A stretch of 64,000 nucleotides of DNA, taken from Telopea speciosissima. Taxonomy: Eukaryota; Streptophyta; Magnoliopsida; Proteales; Proteaceae. The stretch lies in the NCBI RefSeq assembly GCF_018873765.1, contig NC_057925.1:14023568-14087567 (forward strand), written 5' to 3'. The translations under genes were made by a program, and so were the position numbers. How positions within the stretch are numbered: the first letter of the stretch is position 1; each line of letters starts with the position of its first letter. This document shows positions 22,578-32,933 of the stretch, in pieces. A model generated the notes under the pieces. It saw nothing but the letters and a program-made list of their open reading frames with translations, had not been told where the DNA came from and did no database searches.

Positions 22578-22920
22578 TAGGGGTGCAAGTTTAGCCCTGT
22601 TGGCTCTAGCACGCCCCAAGTCCGAACAAAGATTGGGTTGAGATACCCTGGCCCTGAGGGCAGGTTGGAGCTGGGAATTGCTGACCCTGAGTCAAGGTTG
22701 AGGCCTTGGGTTGAGCCCGGCCCGGCCCTATCTTCTTCTTCTTCTCCTCAATCTAACCCACTCTTTGCATCTCCCTTCCCCCTCCCCATGGTCAAGGCCA
22801 ATCAAGGTCAACCCAACCCAACCCTAAGGGCTGGTCAGGGTTGGATTTTCAAGCTGAGTCAGGCAAGGTTGGGCTAGGGTTTTAGAAAACCCGACCCTGT
22901 TGTAGCCCTAATACTTATAA
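22578..22920. mobile_element. hAT-type MITE, second copy
   Basis: The left end TAGGGGTGCAAGTTT and right end TTGTAGCCCTA are inverted. The interior is rich in GGCCCTGAGG-like and CCCGGCCCGGCCC motifs shared with 13151-13558 and 44067-44580. Non-coding. Confidence 0.6.
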
Positions 22921-23254
22921 TTATCCCGCTCTCATCTCCCTTACCTCATTAGCACCACCAAGACAAAATTTCTCCCAAAACCTAGCCTTTAACGCATCAT
23001 CTCCCTTATTGCATCATCATCTCCTTAATTTACCTCATCATCCCTCCATTGCTCAAAATCCCAGTACCCAAACTGCCATCACCCTACCTCACTTGAAACC
23101 ATCATCACCAATCATTACCCTGCATCACCGTCCCACCGCCATCGTCTCACCATTCACCTACCGCTGCCATCTCAATCACTGATACCTTCTCAACCATTAT
23201 CCACCGCCACCTTCTCAACCGCCGCATGAACCATTAACCCATCCATGCCACCCA

Positions 23255-23600
23255 TCCTTGTTCGGTCCATTTCCCCAAAGTTCCTCTAATAGAGCGTAGA
23301 AATGACCACCCTACCCCTATCTGAACACACTGCCTGGGTGGGGTCCACCAACCCCCTATTAGAGGGGCTTGGGGAAATGGACCGAGTAGGAAATGGAGCA
23401 GATAATTTACCCTCTACTACACCACACCCAGGAAAATTATCTCCTCTAGTTCCCTGCCCGGCCCAGTTCCCCAATTCCTTTAATGGGGGGGGGGACCCCA
23501 CCCGGGCAATGTTCGGGCAGGGATAGGGTGGTCATTTCTGCCCCCTTGTTAGAGGAATTGGGGAACTAGGCCGGATAGGGAACTAAAGGAGATAAAGATC
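23255..23600. repeat. Inverted-repeat cluster
   Basis: A block with GAAATGACCACCCTA and GGGTGGGGTCC on the plus strand at about 23260-23390 is repeated inverted at about 23440-23590 (GACCCCACCC and TAGGGTGGTCATTTC). Each arm also contains CCCCAAT/ATTGGGG palindromes. It may be two MITEs inserted head to head. No gene here or in 22921-23254. Confidence 0.55.
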
Positions 23601-23789
23601 CCCACACCCACGGCCACCTATCTTTGCACCGCCACCCTTCATCTCCATCACTCTAGTATCGTCCAGCCCTTCCATCACCCACCCTTGCATCCCCCTAAAC
23701 CAATACTTCTTTTAATGCCAACGTTGACTCCTCCACCACCTACTTCCCCATTGTGACTAGTGGCGGCTCCTCCTCCTCCTCTTACACTC

Positions 23790-24306
23790 TATCCCAAGCC
23801 CATCACTACATCTCTCTCAAACTTACTCCCAAGAATTACCTCTTTGAGTGACTCAGGCTTCTCCCTTCATCCATGGCCAAAATCTCACGAGCTTCATTGA
23901 TGGCACAAATGTCTATCCATATCCATCTCTCCAGATCACCATTCCAAACAACCCTCAACCACAAGAAATTCAAACATCTGCTTATGGAAGCAACAAGACT
24001 CCACCTTGATGAATCTCCTCATAGCCTCTCCCATAAAGGAAGTGCTACCCCTTGTCATCGAAAAAACATCAAACAAACAGATTAGGGACACCATTGAAGT
24101 TGCCTTTGCCTCTGCATCAAATATCAAACTCCTCTTGCCACATCTCACCCTTCAAGAGTTGAATCACAAACCAAACAAACCTATAATTATCACCCACCAT
24201 ACCCCTACCCATCCCCTTCCCCTGACCTATAATTGATTCCCAGATACTGGTGCAACGCATCATGCAACACTTGATCTTTCGTCTCTGCCTCAGTATGACG
24301 ACTACA
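23790..24306 (+). pseudogene. Ty1-copia gag and protease remnant (5' part)
   Basis: Plus-strand pieces in shifting frames match a Ty1-copia polyprotein: KLTPKNYLF, then FIHGQNLTSFIDGTN (frame change), then SPIKEVLPLVIEKT and TIEVAFASAS of gag. After a gap of lost sequence comes the protease core DTGATHHAT followed by DLSSLPQYDDY. A solo LTR interrupts the protease at 24307. Reverse transcriptase and integrase are not present. It is an old dead element. Confidence 0.7.
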
Positions 24307-24768
24307 TGTTAAGAAAACAACGCCCAAAATGGCGATTTGCAGAAGAAAAACAAAAAATATAGAGAGCACACACAAAGCACAACACAGAGATTTACGTGGT
24401 TCACCTTCAAGATAGAAGCTACGTCCACGGCCGAGCAGTAGAACAGGTTTCAATGTTTTCTTTGAAAATGTTACAAACCCTCATAACCCTATCTCAAAGA
24501 AATAAGAACAATATATAAGAAAACCCTAACCCCAGAAAGTACACAAATGCCCCTAGCCCAAAACTGCCAAAAAACCTGAGCCGGACCAAAACATAACACA
24601 GGGCTCAAAAGTACTCATTTCGAAGATCTCGATGAGCCCAACACAACTCCAAGCCTTTGGCATGGAGCCTCACCATTTTTCAGCATTCCGATGCCGTTTC
24701 GAGGCCAAAACGGACCTTCGAAGATCTCAACCGCACTTTCTGGACCAAATCAGGCTTCACCAACAACA
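24307..24768 (+). mobile_element. Solo LTR (copy 3) inserted in the Ty1-copia protease
   Basis: 462 bp beginning TGTTAAGAAAACAACG and ending CACCAACAACA (TG...CA). The left flank is CTACA (24302-24306). The right flank here has suffered a short deletion, but two paralogous copies of the same junction (31726-31730 and 42207-42211) still read CTACA directly after the LTR end, completing a 5-bp target duplication. This makes the LTR identity much firmer than for copies 1 and 2. Confidence 0.75.
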
Positions 24769-24900
24769 CTCTGGCCAATTGCATGTGGGTCATGGCAAGT
24801 AATTCCCCATCTCTAAAGTTCATATTCTTTTTATTCAATCACCTATTGCATCTTTTACACTATCTTCAAAACCTGGAGGACAGATTATCCAACTTATGAC
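24769..24900 (+). pseudogene. Ty1-copia remnant, continuation after the solo LTR
   Basis: After the LTR the protease-side sequence resumes with a QLHVGHGK-like stretch (clearer in the copies at 31737 and 42218). A further tail cannot be aligned confidently. It belongs with 23790-24306. Confidence 0.5.
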
Positions 24901-25370
24901 TAATCTCAAGGAATCATGACTTTTTAACCATATGTTCTTGACTAGGAGAAGTTAGGAAATTCGTTAAGATTTTTTGACACGCATTCAAGTGTATACCACA
25001 AGCCTAAAGTCGTCCTACCAAAACACTCATTTTAGGATAGTTGATTCAATTTATTCGGTGCAGTCTCCAGGTAATAGAGATAGGTTACAGCCAAAGAGGT
25101 ACTTATCCCCATTTCCTACAGGCTCAAACTAAACTTAAAAAGATGGGGAATAGAACGCTATCCAGTCGTGCGCCTTGCGTGGCTCCCACGCCTAGACACA
25201 AAAACCACCTTGGGTGCTTGGAATTTCCATCTTTACATGGGGGTAAGGCGATCATTCCCAGACACCCAAGGCGGTTTTTGTGCCCAGTCGTGCTCCTTGT
25301 GTGGCTCCCACACCTAGACACAAAAACCACCTTGGATGCTTGGAATTTCCACCTTTACATGGGGGCAAGG
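24901..25370. repeat. End of the array unit, with 122-bp tandem duplication
   Basis: Matches 31850-32340 and 50310-50800. The segment contains two tandem copies of a 122-bp block marked by CCTAGACACAAAAACCACC at 25191 and 25313. The same 122-bp spacing recurs in the other copies (32155/32277 and 50617/50739). Non-coding. It is the tail of a first, partial unit of the tandem array. Confidence 0.75.
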
Positions 25371-28209
25371 TGTAGACGCTAAATTTTGAGACGTTGGAAG
25401 TGTGACTCGACGATGATGATCAAAGCTCGACTAGCTTGCGTGGTGACCAAATGGTAGAAAATTACCAATTTACCCTTACCCCACTTTTTGTAACCAAACT
25501 GTCCCAAGTAGAGCCCAAATCCCTAGGATAGCCTTATTTAACCATTTTAAGCGCACATGTGAAATTTCACTCCGATCAGACACCTTTTGTCAAAATGGCT
25601 GTTTCACCTCTGGCTTGGTTCTGGACCGCCCGATTTGGCCCAAAACACTTTGGATGACCTTATTTGGTCATATTAAGCTTTAATGTAAAGTTTTGGCCAA
25701 TTTGGATAACTTTTGTAAAAATAACCATTTTGCCCCCAGCCTAGTTCTCGGTATCCAAGCCACCCGATGTGACATGAAATCATTTTTATAACCTTATTTG
25801 GTCATATTGTGCTTACACGTAAAATTTCATGTAATTGCGATATCATTTGGACCTTGATCATTGTGAAACGCCATTTATGTGCTTTCCTCGATATCTGTGC
25901 CATTTTTAGGCAAAATCCGGCGATACTACCACATGGATGGTAAGTACGTGTTGAGACCTTCGCGGTGATATGTGGCGCGTCAAAATCGGCCATTCGGTTT
26001 TGGAGATATTAGCATTTGAACGTGGACCTCTAAAATGGAATCTTTAAATAGTTTATATAAAATTTAAAAAAAAAAAAAGTGCGGTAAACTGAGTTGACCC
26101 TAACGCAGTCTGACCCAGCCCAACTGAACTGTCGGCAGGGGACAAAGTCAAACCCCCATCATTTAGGCTGAGCCACATATGGCCCCATGCCCACTTGCCT
26201 GACCCAAGATAAGGCTGCACCGGCCTAGGCACACGCAAGCCCAGCCAGCCCATCAGCCTTTGGTTCCCTGCCATCAATACCCCAGGGCTCATTCAGTCAT
26301 TTCCTCGAATAGATTTTTTTCCTATAAATAGCAAGCCATTTGGAGGGTTGAAAGACCCAGAAAATTCATGAAAAAATTATCATTGTGAAGCTCGTTCTCC
26401 CATCTGTCCATCCATGCCAGAGACATCCCCAGATCATGCTAGACATATAAAATTCCTCAAATACCCCTTGTTCATCACTCTTGCCATTCGGGCAACCACA
26501 CTTGGAGTGGCTTTCGGTGCTTTCCAACGATAATTTCGGCCATCCAAGGATATGTAAACTGAGCCCAGACCCTTCCACGCTTCAAGGGTAGTTTTTATAT
26601 ATTTTTATTTATTTTTTATGTATTTCTTTTGATTTTCTATAGTTAAAAGAGGCCGTTTTCAGTTAAAGAATCTTCAAAAATAACACAAGAGTGATAAAAT
26701 TCTGAAATTTTCAGGGATAATGTTTACCACTATGTTTGATATTCATTAATTTTCTCAAGCTCCAAATCACGGTTTTTGTGATATTTTTGCCCCTATGAAA
26801 GATTTTGGATTATGTAAAATATAAACATATGGGTGGGTATTTGGACCAAATTATTATGACCACGTTAAAGATCATGTTTTGATTAATGGGAATGGGCTAT
26901 GGTTTGATCCAATTCGGATCTGGGATGGGGATTTTGTATTTTTCTTTGTTTTCCCTTCTTTTTAGCATTTCAGAAAATATTAAAAATAGTATAAATACAT
27001 AAAAATTCACAAAAAAAATTATGAGATACATATTTCATCAGGATTGATTTTATGGGATCATTAATCAGTGACATGAATGTTTGATAATTTTCATAGGTGT
27101 TCCCTACCATGTTAGGGATGTAGATGTCATTTTTCTATTTGTTGTGAAAATCCAAGAAAATCAAAAGAAAAAAATATATTTTTAAACATGAAAATCTGTT
27201 TCAAGTTGTTTTATAATGTTTTCATATGCATACATGCCCACCATGAATCATAACCATGCAAAAAAAGTCATTCTTGCCCTTGGGGGCATTTTGGTAATTT
27301 ACCAAATACAAGCCCATTGCGCCATCCAGTAGTCTTACTCGACATGTTTAGTAATTTCAGGATGGTTAATGACATATCAAATGCCTGAAATGACTTAAAA
27401 GTTCTTGTTCTAACATTTTTACCATTTTTCCCTTAGGGGTATTTTGGTCATTTTGTGACCGAATCATGTTTAGGGTCCTGGAAAGGTTTCTATAACTTTA
27501 TTTGCATGTTTTACTATCATAAGTATGTTTTAAGCATAATTTTTCTTTTTCATGAGTTTTTTCATGCATGTTGCCTTCGAGGGGCATTTTCATAATTTTA
27601 GTAATCTCGATCCTTAAGCCATTTTGTTTATCAAACCTATCCATGATATTACCATTGCCCTAGGATCTTAATAAATTTGCACAACTGACCATGGTTTTTT
27701 GACCATAGAGTTAGTTTTTCTAACTTAGGTAAAATAAATCAACTAGATTAATTAGGGCGCATAATGTACATAATCACTCAACTTAGGGGTAGTAATTAAG
27801 ATTAAAACATTAATTTCAATTAGCCTAATTAGGTCCATAAATTTCAACAAAGATAATTAAAACACAAAAAAAAAAATAGTTTAATTAGGTGCATAATACG
27901 TATAACACAACAGTATACAATAGAGTTTGGTCTAGGAAGACCGGTCGTCGGCCGGGCGATTGCTGGGTGCCTAACAGTAACACCTTCCCAGCCCATAACT
28001 TGACACTTACCCAGAGATCTGGAGCAGATCATCCATTGAGGCATTGGAGTTAGTTTAGCGCCCTTCTCTGAAGGACAGGCAACATTTGTGGGTCCTTGAC
28101 CCCGATCTAGGTGGTGACTCCCTACACCATCAACTACAATCCCCGCATACACTCGGGTGCACCACGCCAGAAAGAGGTCGCGGATCGATCTTCGCCCGTT
28201 GCGCCTACA
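25371..28209. mobile_element. Large solo LTR (2.84 kb) with perfect 5-bp TSD
   Basis: The element starts TGTAGACGCTAAATTTTG and ends TTGCGCCTACA, so its ends TGTAG/CTACA are inverted. It is flanked by CAAGG at 25366-25370 and 28210-28214. Paralogous sites at 32211 and 50671 read through the target without an insert. The interior has no gag or pol motifs. It has AT-rich text, repeated phrases such as GGGGCATTTT and a GC-rich end. Long LTRs with TGTAGACNC starts are typical of Ty3-gypsy Tat/Ogre-type elements; that lineage is inference. Confidence 0.8.
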
Positions 28210-29635
28210 CAAGGCAACCATTCCCAGACACCCAAGGTGATTTTTCTGTCTAGGCAAGATGCACTACCGATTAACTTTCTTTCTCCCTAAATAGATATGT
28301 GCCAAAAGGATTCATAGTATTACCCATAATCTTAGCAAGGCTTTGTTGATAATAGGTGAAAAGAGATCTGGAGACACAATTGAAGAGGGAAAATTATTTC
28401 TCGCATGTCAAGAGCCCCCCTTTTAGCCTTTCTGAAGAATTCAACTCAAACTGCCCCCAAAGTGCTCCTAATCTCAAACGGAATATAAAACTAGTAAGGC
28501 TGTCAAAGTTCAACTCGAAGCAGTCGGATCAACCAAAATCGACTGTTTCAGCCCAGACTGAACCGAATTAATCAGGCACTAGCAGCAATAACTCCTACTT
28601 GGTATTTGTTCTACTGTATACAATATTGCAAGGAGACCCAGATCAGCACCAATAGTGATCCATTCACAACCTGCCACGTGGATCTATATGGGTTGTACAT
28701 GTGAAGAGGAACCCATTCCCTTCTCAATTTAAAGTTTCAACTCCAAATGAATGGAGGATGTGATTCAAAGTTGATACCAAAGCTTCCAAAAATCTACAAA
28801 TAGTTATCTTGAGACCATTTGTAATTATTTTGAGCCACATACCTCACCCATTCAGGGCTGAAAATTAGTGAGGACGACCTCTTGCAAGGATCAACATGCA
28901 GTAGATAATGATCGGTTAATGTGTATGATGATCAACTTACACTTCTCTGGATTAGCAATAAGGCTAAACAACATTAGAATTGCCAGTTGCCACAAGAGTC
29001 AACTAGTATGATTTTTAATCTTCACATGTGCTTATGGAGCATAGGATGCATAGATGCAACTGTATTAGCAGATTTAAACAACTCTTTTTCACAATTCTTG
29101 AGGTCTTCAAGTGCAAGGCAATCACAAACCATCAGTAATTCACTAAACCCTCTCCTCTTACTACCGGGAAAAGAGAGGGGGCGCAACTCTGCACTAACCT
29201 CAACAACCCCTCACCCACCAAAAACAAACAAAACAAAAGCAATAATATGATCTCTCAACCCAGGTTCAGCAACATTCAGCTACTGCAAGAAAGAGACAGA
29301 GAGCACGAGCACAAAACATTACTAAACATTACTAAGATGATATCCAAAAATCATTTTTTTTTTTTTGCTAAATATAAATATTTTAAAGGTGTCGTTAGCA
29401 TGAAGTAGTCACAGCCCGCAGGAACATGGGTATAAACAAGCGATGCGAAAAGAATAAACAGATTGGAACAACATCCTCATGGGTATTGTTTTCTGTTACT
29501 TCCTGAAGCAAATAAAAGAAGCAAAAAAAAATAAAAAAAAGAAGGCAGCAAAATAAAAAAATACCCCAAAACAGCTTCAGGTATGTGCATGTTTGTGAGC
29601 ATTCCAATACATGTGTGTGTGCACACAATACAAAA

Positions 29636-29929
29636 TCAATGCTGGTCAAGGGAGGAAGGAGAAGAAATGATATGGTCCTCTATGTTCATCACCTTCTCAG
29701 CATACCACTTGGAGAAGCCTTCTGCAAGGGCCTCTTGCATCCATGCATGCCTGCAACTCTCAACTGCTTGTGGAATGACTAGCCATTTCCTCTGGCGGGT
29801 GCTCTGTTCTGGCCAAAATTCCAGCTCCTCTTTGACAAGTAGAGCAAACATTGCAGCTTTACACAAACCCTCTAGGCTGAACATGTCTTGGAGGGTTTTG
29901 CTTCTGAAATGGTAATGCCCTAGCAAATC
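29636..29929 (-). pseudogene. Terminal exon of an unrecognised gene, copy A
   Basis: The open frame runs from a strong splice acceptor (pyrimidine-rich tract, then TATCTCAG at 29930-29937) in phase 0 to a TGA at 29636-29638. It encodes 97 residues including LCKAAMFALLVKEELEFWP, RKWLVIPQAVESC, RHAWMQEALAEGF and SKWYAEKVMNIEDH. The composition is like a helical, charged domain. I do not recognise the family. Copies at 40121-40408 and 52214-52507 are also open. Upstream exons are not found in the unit, so this is either a duplicated gene end or the last exon of a gene with distant upstream exons. Confidence 0.55.
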
Positions 29930-31253
29930 CTGAGATACAAAAGAAAAGAAACAAAGCTTGGGTTGGTATGATCTAAATAAATGAGGAAATATACCAGCCT
30001 AAAAAGATAGTTTTAGCACTCAATCTAAATAAATAAAATCTGGAGATGGCATTACATCAATATAGCAAAATAGTAGAACCCATGCCTTTTGTCTCAGGGA
30101 CTAAGACAAGCTGAGGGTGTAGTGAGGCTCAAGTACAATGATTGTTGGTCCCATGACCAGGATAAAAGATTCAGCCCCAACACTTTATGCGGGCTTAGAA
30201 GCCTATTTGGAGACAATTGTCCTTCAGAATCTACCATGATGCTTTGACAAAGTTATGCATTTGAGACTGATGGAACAAATTCTCTATTTCCTTTATGTAT
30301 AACTAATAGCCCTCCAGGATGACCCCATCAAACATCCCTAGCTATATCTCCAAGTACAACATTTTGGGTTTCCATAAAAATAATTTAAAAAAATACCACA
30401 CTTGGGGCAATATTAATTGCATGAATGGGTTGTATAATGATCGTTAAGGCACATGAAGTGTTTGTACACTTCTCTAGGAAGTCAAGTTCTTCCGGTAAAA
30501 TAGGCTTGTCCAGTTTATTAGTCAGTCACCATAGGTCCAGAAGAGATCACTCAATTCCATTGATATTCCAACCAACAATGTTCCTTTAAATAATAGGAGA
30601 CATTAAAACATAAAGTTGTATTTTTCAGCCACGAAATATAACAGAAGATCCCACATATATACCAATAGCCAGAAAGGTGAGGAATTCTCCGATCAGTCCT
30701 ACATACAACCTCCTTCAAATAGTCCATACAAAATCATCAAAACTGCATAACAATGGGAGTGTACTGGTTTCAGCCTTGTGGTCAGAATCTCCAAAACTTC
30801 ATTAGATTATTAAATTTGTTGGACTAACAAGATACGTCCTGATATAATAACATGATGACCTTGACTTCGTACTGTAATCATAAGGAAAGGCGAAACCACA
30901 GCTATCACCCAACTCAAACCAACTAAGCCCTATACAACTACTCAAGACTGTCTATACAGATTCTGTTCCACTATAACTCGAAGGGCATAGCTGATGTCAA
31001 CTCCTACACTCCATGGGTTCCTCACCACTTCAACCAGGTCTAATTCGGTTTATCCCTAGTCTTTCAAATACCCAACTATTACAAGATCTTTTATCCATTA
31101 CTGAGGTCAACCCTTTGGATTGATAAATATTGAAAGAACAACAGTAAATTGACTGATAATTGAACACGAGGTATATACGGATGTGAACGGATAGACAAAT
31201 AAGAGGTATAAGGATGACACATAAGCTGGAATCTATTGATAGGACATAAATAC

Positions 31254-31674
31254 ATAGTTGTCAAGGTGCCGCCTCGGCATCTAGGCGATATTTCATAGGC
31301 AAAGCAATGCACCCCCTTACTTGAGTCAAGAAAGGCATCCGCCTTGGTCACCTAGGTGTCGCCTAGGCATCTAAGGCAGTTTCCTTTTATGTGTAAGCTT
31401 CTTTTTTTTCACTTTTTTTTATGTATTGCTTTTATTCTACTTCTTTGTTTGTCATTGCATGGTACACTTTAATTCGCTACACTCACCTACAAGTAATCAA
31501 GCTTATAAAATACCTTTCTAGACCTATTAATGTCCAAAGGACCATAACCCTCGGCCGTGTTTGGGAGAAAACGAGGAAGGCAAAAATCACCGGCAGCGGC
31601 ACTTTCTCTCTTGATTCCAGCACTGAAAAACTTCCTCTGGCTACTACGTCTCCGGCAAGTATTCCAATAGCCCT
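31254..31674 (+). mobile_element. Left part of a CCTAGG-rich DNA transposon, copy A (truncated)
   Basis: Starts ATAGTTGTCAAGG and carries CGCCTAGGCATCTAAGGC-like terminal text, then an exon-like stretch (KITGSGTFSLDSSTEKLPLA). It stops at about 31665-31676, where sequence switches to the solo LTR family. The complete version is at 53823-55310. Confidence 0.6.
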
Positions 31675-32371
31675 CTGAAGATCTCAACCACACTTTCTGG
31701 ACCAAATCAGGCTTCACCAACAACACTACAGTAGTACTGGTCAATTGCATGTGGGCCATGGCAAGTAATTCCCCATCTCTAAAGTTCATATTCTTTTTAT
31801 TCAATCACCTATTGCATCTCTTACACTGTTTCAAAACCTGGAGGGCAGATTTTCCAACTTATTACTAATCTCAAGGAATCATGACTTTTTAACCATATAT
31901 TCTTGACTAGGAGAAGTTAGAAAATTCGTTAAGATTTTTGGACACGCATTCAAGTGTATACCACAAGCCTAAAGTCGTCCTACCAAAACACTCATTTTAG
32001 GATAGTTGATTCAATTTGTTCGGTGCAATCTCTAGGTTATAGAGATAGGTTGCAGCCAAAGAGGTATTGTCCCCATTTCCTACGGGCTTAAGCTAAACTT
32101 AAGAAGATGGGGAATAGAACGCTACACAATCGTGCGCCTTGCATGACTCCCACGCCTAGACACAAAAATCACCTTGGATGCTTAGAATTTCCACCTTTAC
32201 ATGGGGGCAAGGCGATCATTCCTAGACACCTTAGGCAGTGTTTGTGCCCAGTCATGCTCCTTGCGTGGCTCCCACGCCTAGACACAAAACCACCTTGGGT
32301 GCTTGGAATTTCCACCTTTACATGAGGGCAAGGCGACCATTCCTAGACACCCAAGGCGATTTTTGTGTCTA

Positions 32372-32379
32372 GGCAAGAC
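32372..32379. repeat. Left target-site duplication of the hAT element
   Basis: GGCAAGAC, identical to 38745-38752. The uninterrupted target is seen at 28253-28260 (last base T) and 50835-50842. Confidence 0.85.
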
Positions 32380-32933
32380 TCTAGTTAGCAAATTCGGATT
32401 CGAAAATTATTCGAATAAAGAATTATTCGGAATGATTCGTTTGTTTAATTTAAGATTTCGGTCAAAAAAGCGGATATAATAAAATTCTGATCCGAGTTCG
32501 GATTCGAAAATTATTTATTTACCAAAATAAAAGTTAGGCAAAAAATTCGGACATTATTTTTAATTTTTATAGTATCTGTTTAACATTATCAATCAATTAA
32601 CATAAAATTCGGAATACAAGCATTTATAATCTACTAATTCCATCATCCATAAAAGCATAACAAGAATTACAATGGTCAAAGCATAACAAAAATCAAAATC
32701 ATAACATTTAGTTTACCTAATTCCATCATCCATGCAAAAAAAAGTACTATAAACAAAACAAAATAGTCACAATGGTCTAAAGCATAATCAAAATAAAAAT
32801 CATAACATTTAGTCCACCTAATTCCATCATCCATGCAAAATAAAAGTACTATAAACAAAACATAACAATCATAAAAGAATAATAATAATTACATCACCAT
32901 AACTCAAATAAATCAAATAAAACTGTCTGGGGG

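Larger units (their letters stand above)
28253..32379. repeat. Tandem array unit A
   Basis: A unit of about 4.1 kb starting near CACTACCGATTAAC and ending in GGCAAGAC. It is repeated as unit B (38753-42275), partial unit D (49852-50842) and unit C (50843 onward). Order within a unit: a non-coding left part, the 97-codon terminal exon, intron or flank, a fragment of a CCTAGG-rich DNA transposon (31254-31674), the right end of the solo LTR family (31675-31725), the Ty1-copia remnant and the 122-bp duplication. Confidence 0.8.

Noticed and set aside
22273..22641. 122-codon plus-strand frame with a hydrophobic start
   Set aside because: It runs into the hAT-type MITE at 22578 and has no homologue I recognise; the composition looks non-coding.
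28987..29250. An 87-codon plus-strand open frame conserved in units A, B and C (also 39482-39745 and 51570-51833)
   Set aside because: Its preservation follows from the segmental duplication. It lies downstream (3' side) of the minus-strand exon, has no motif or splice context, and ends in low-complexity text.
31091..31351. Minus-strand open frame starting MTKADAFLDSSKG, repeated in all units
   Set aside because: It crosses the CCTAGG-rich transposon terminus and flank, differs by frame-altering changes, and has no family motif.
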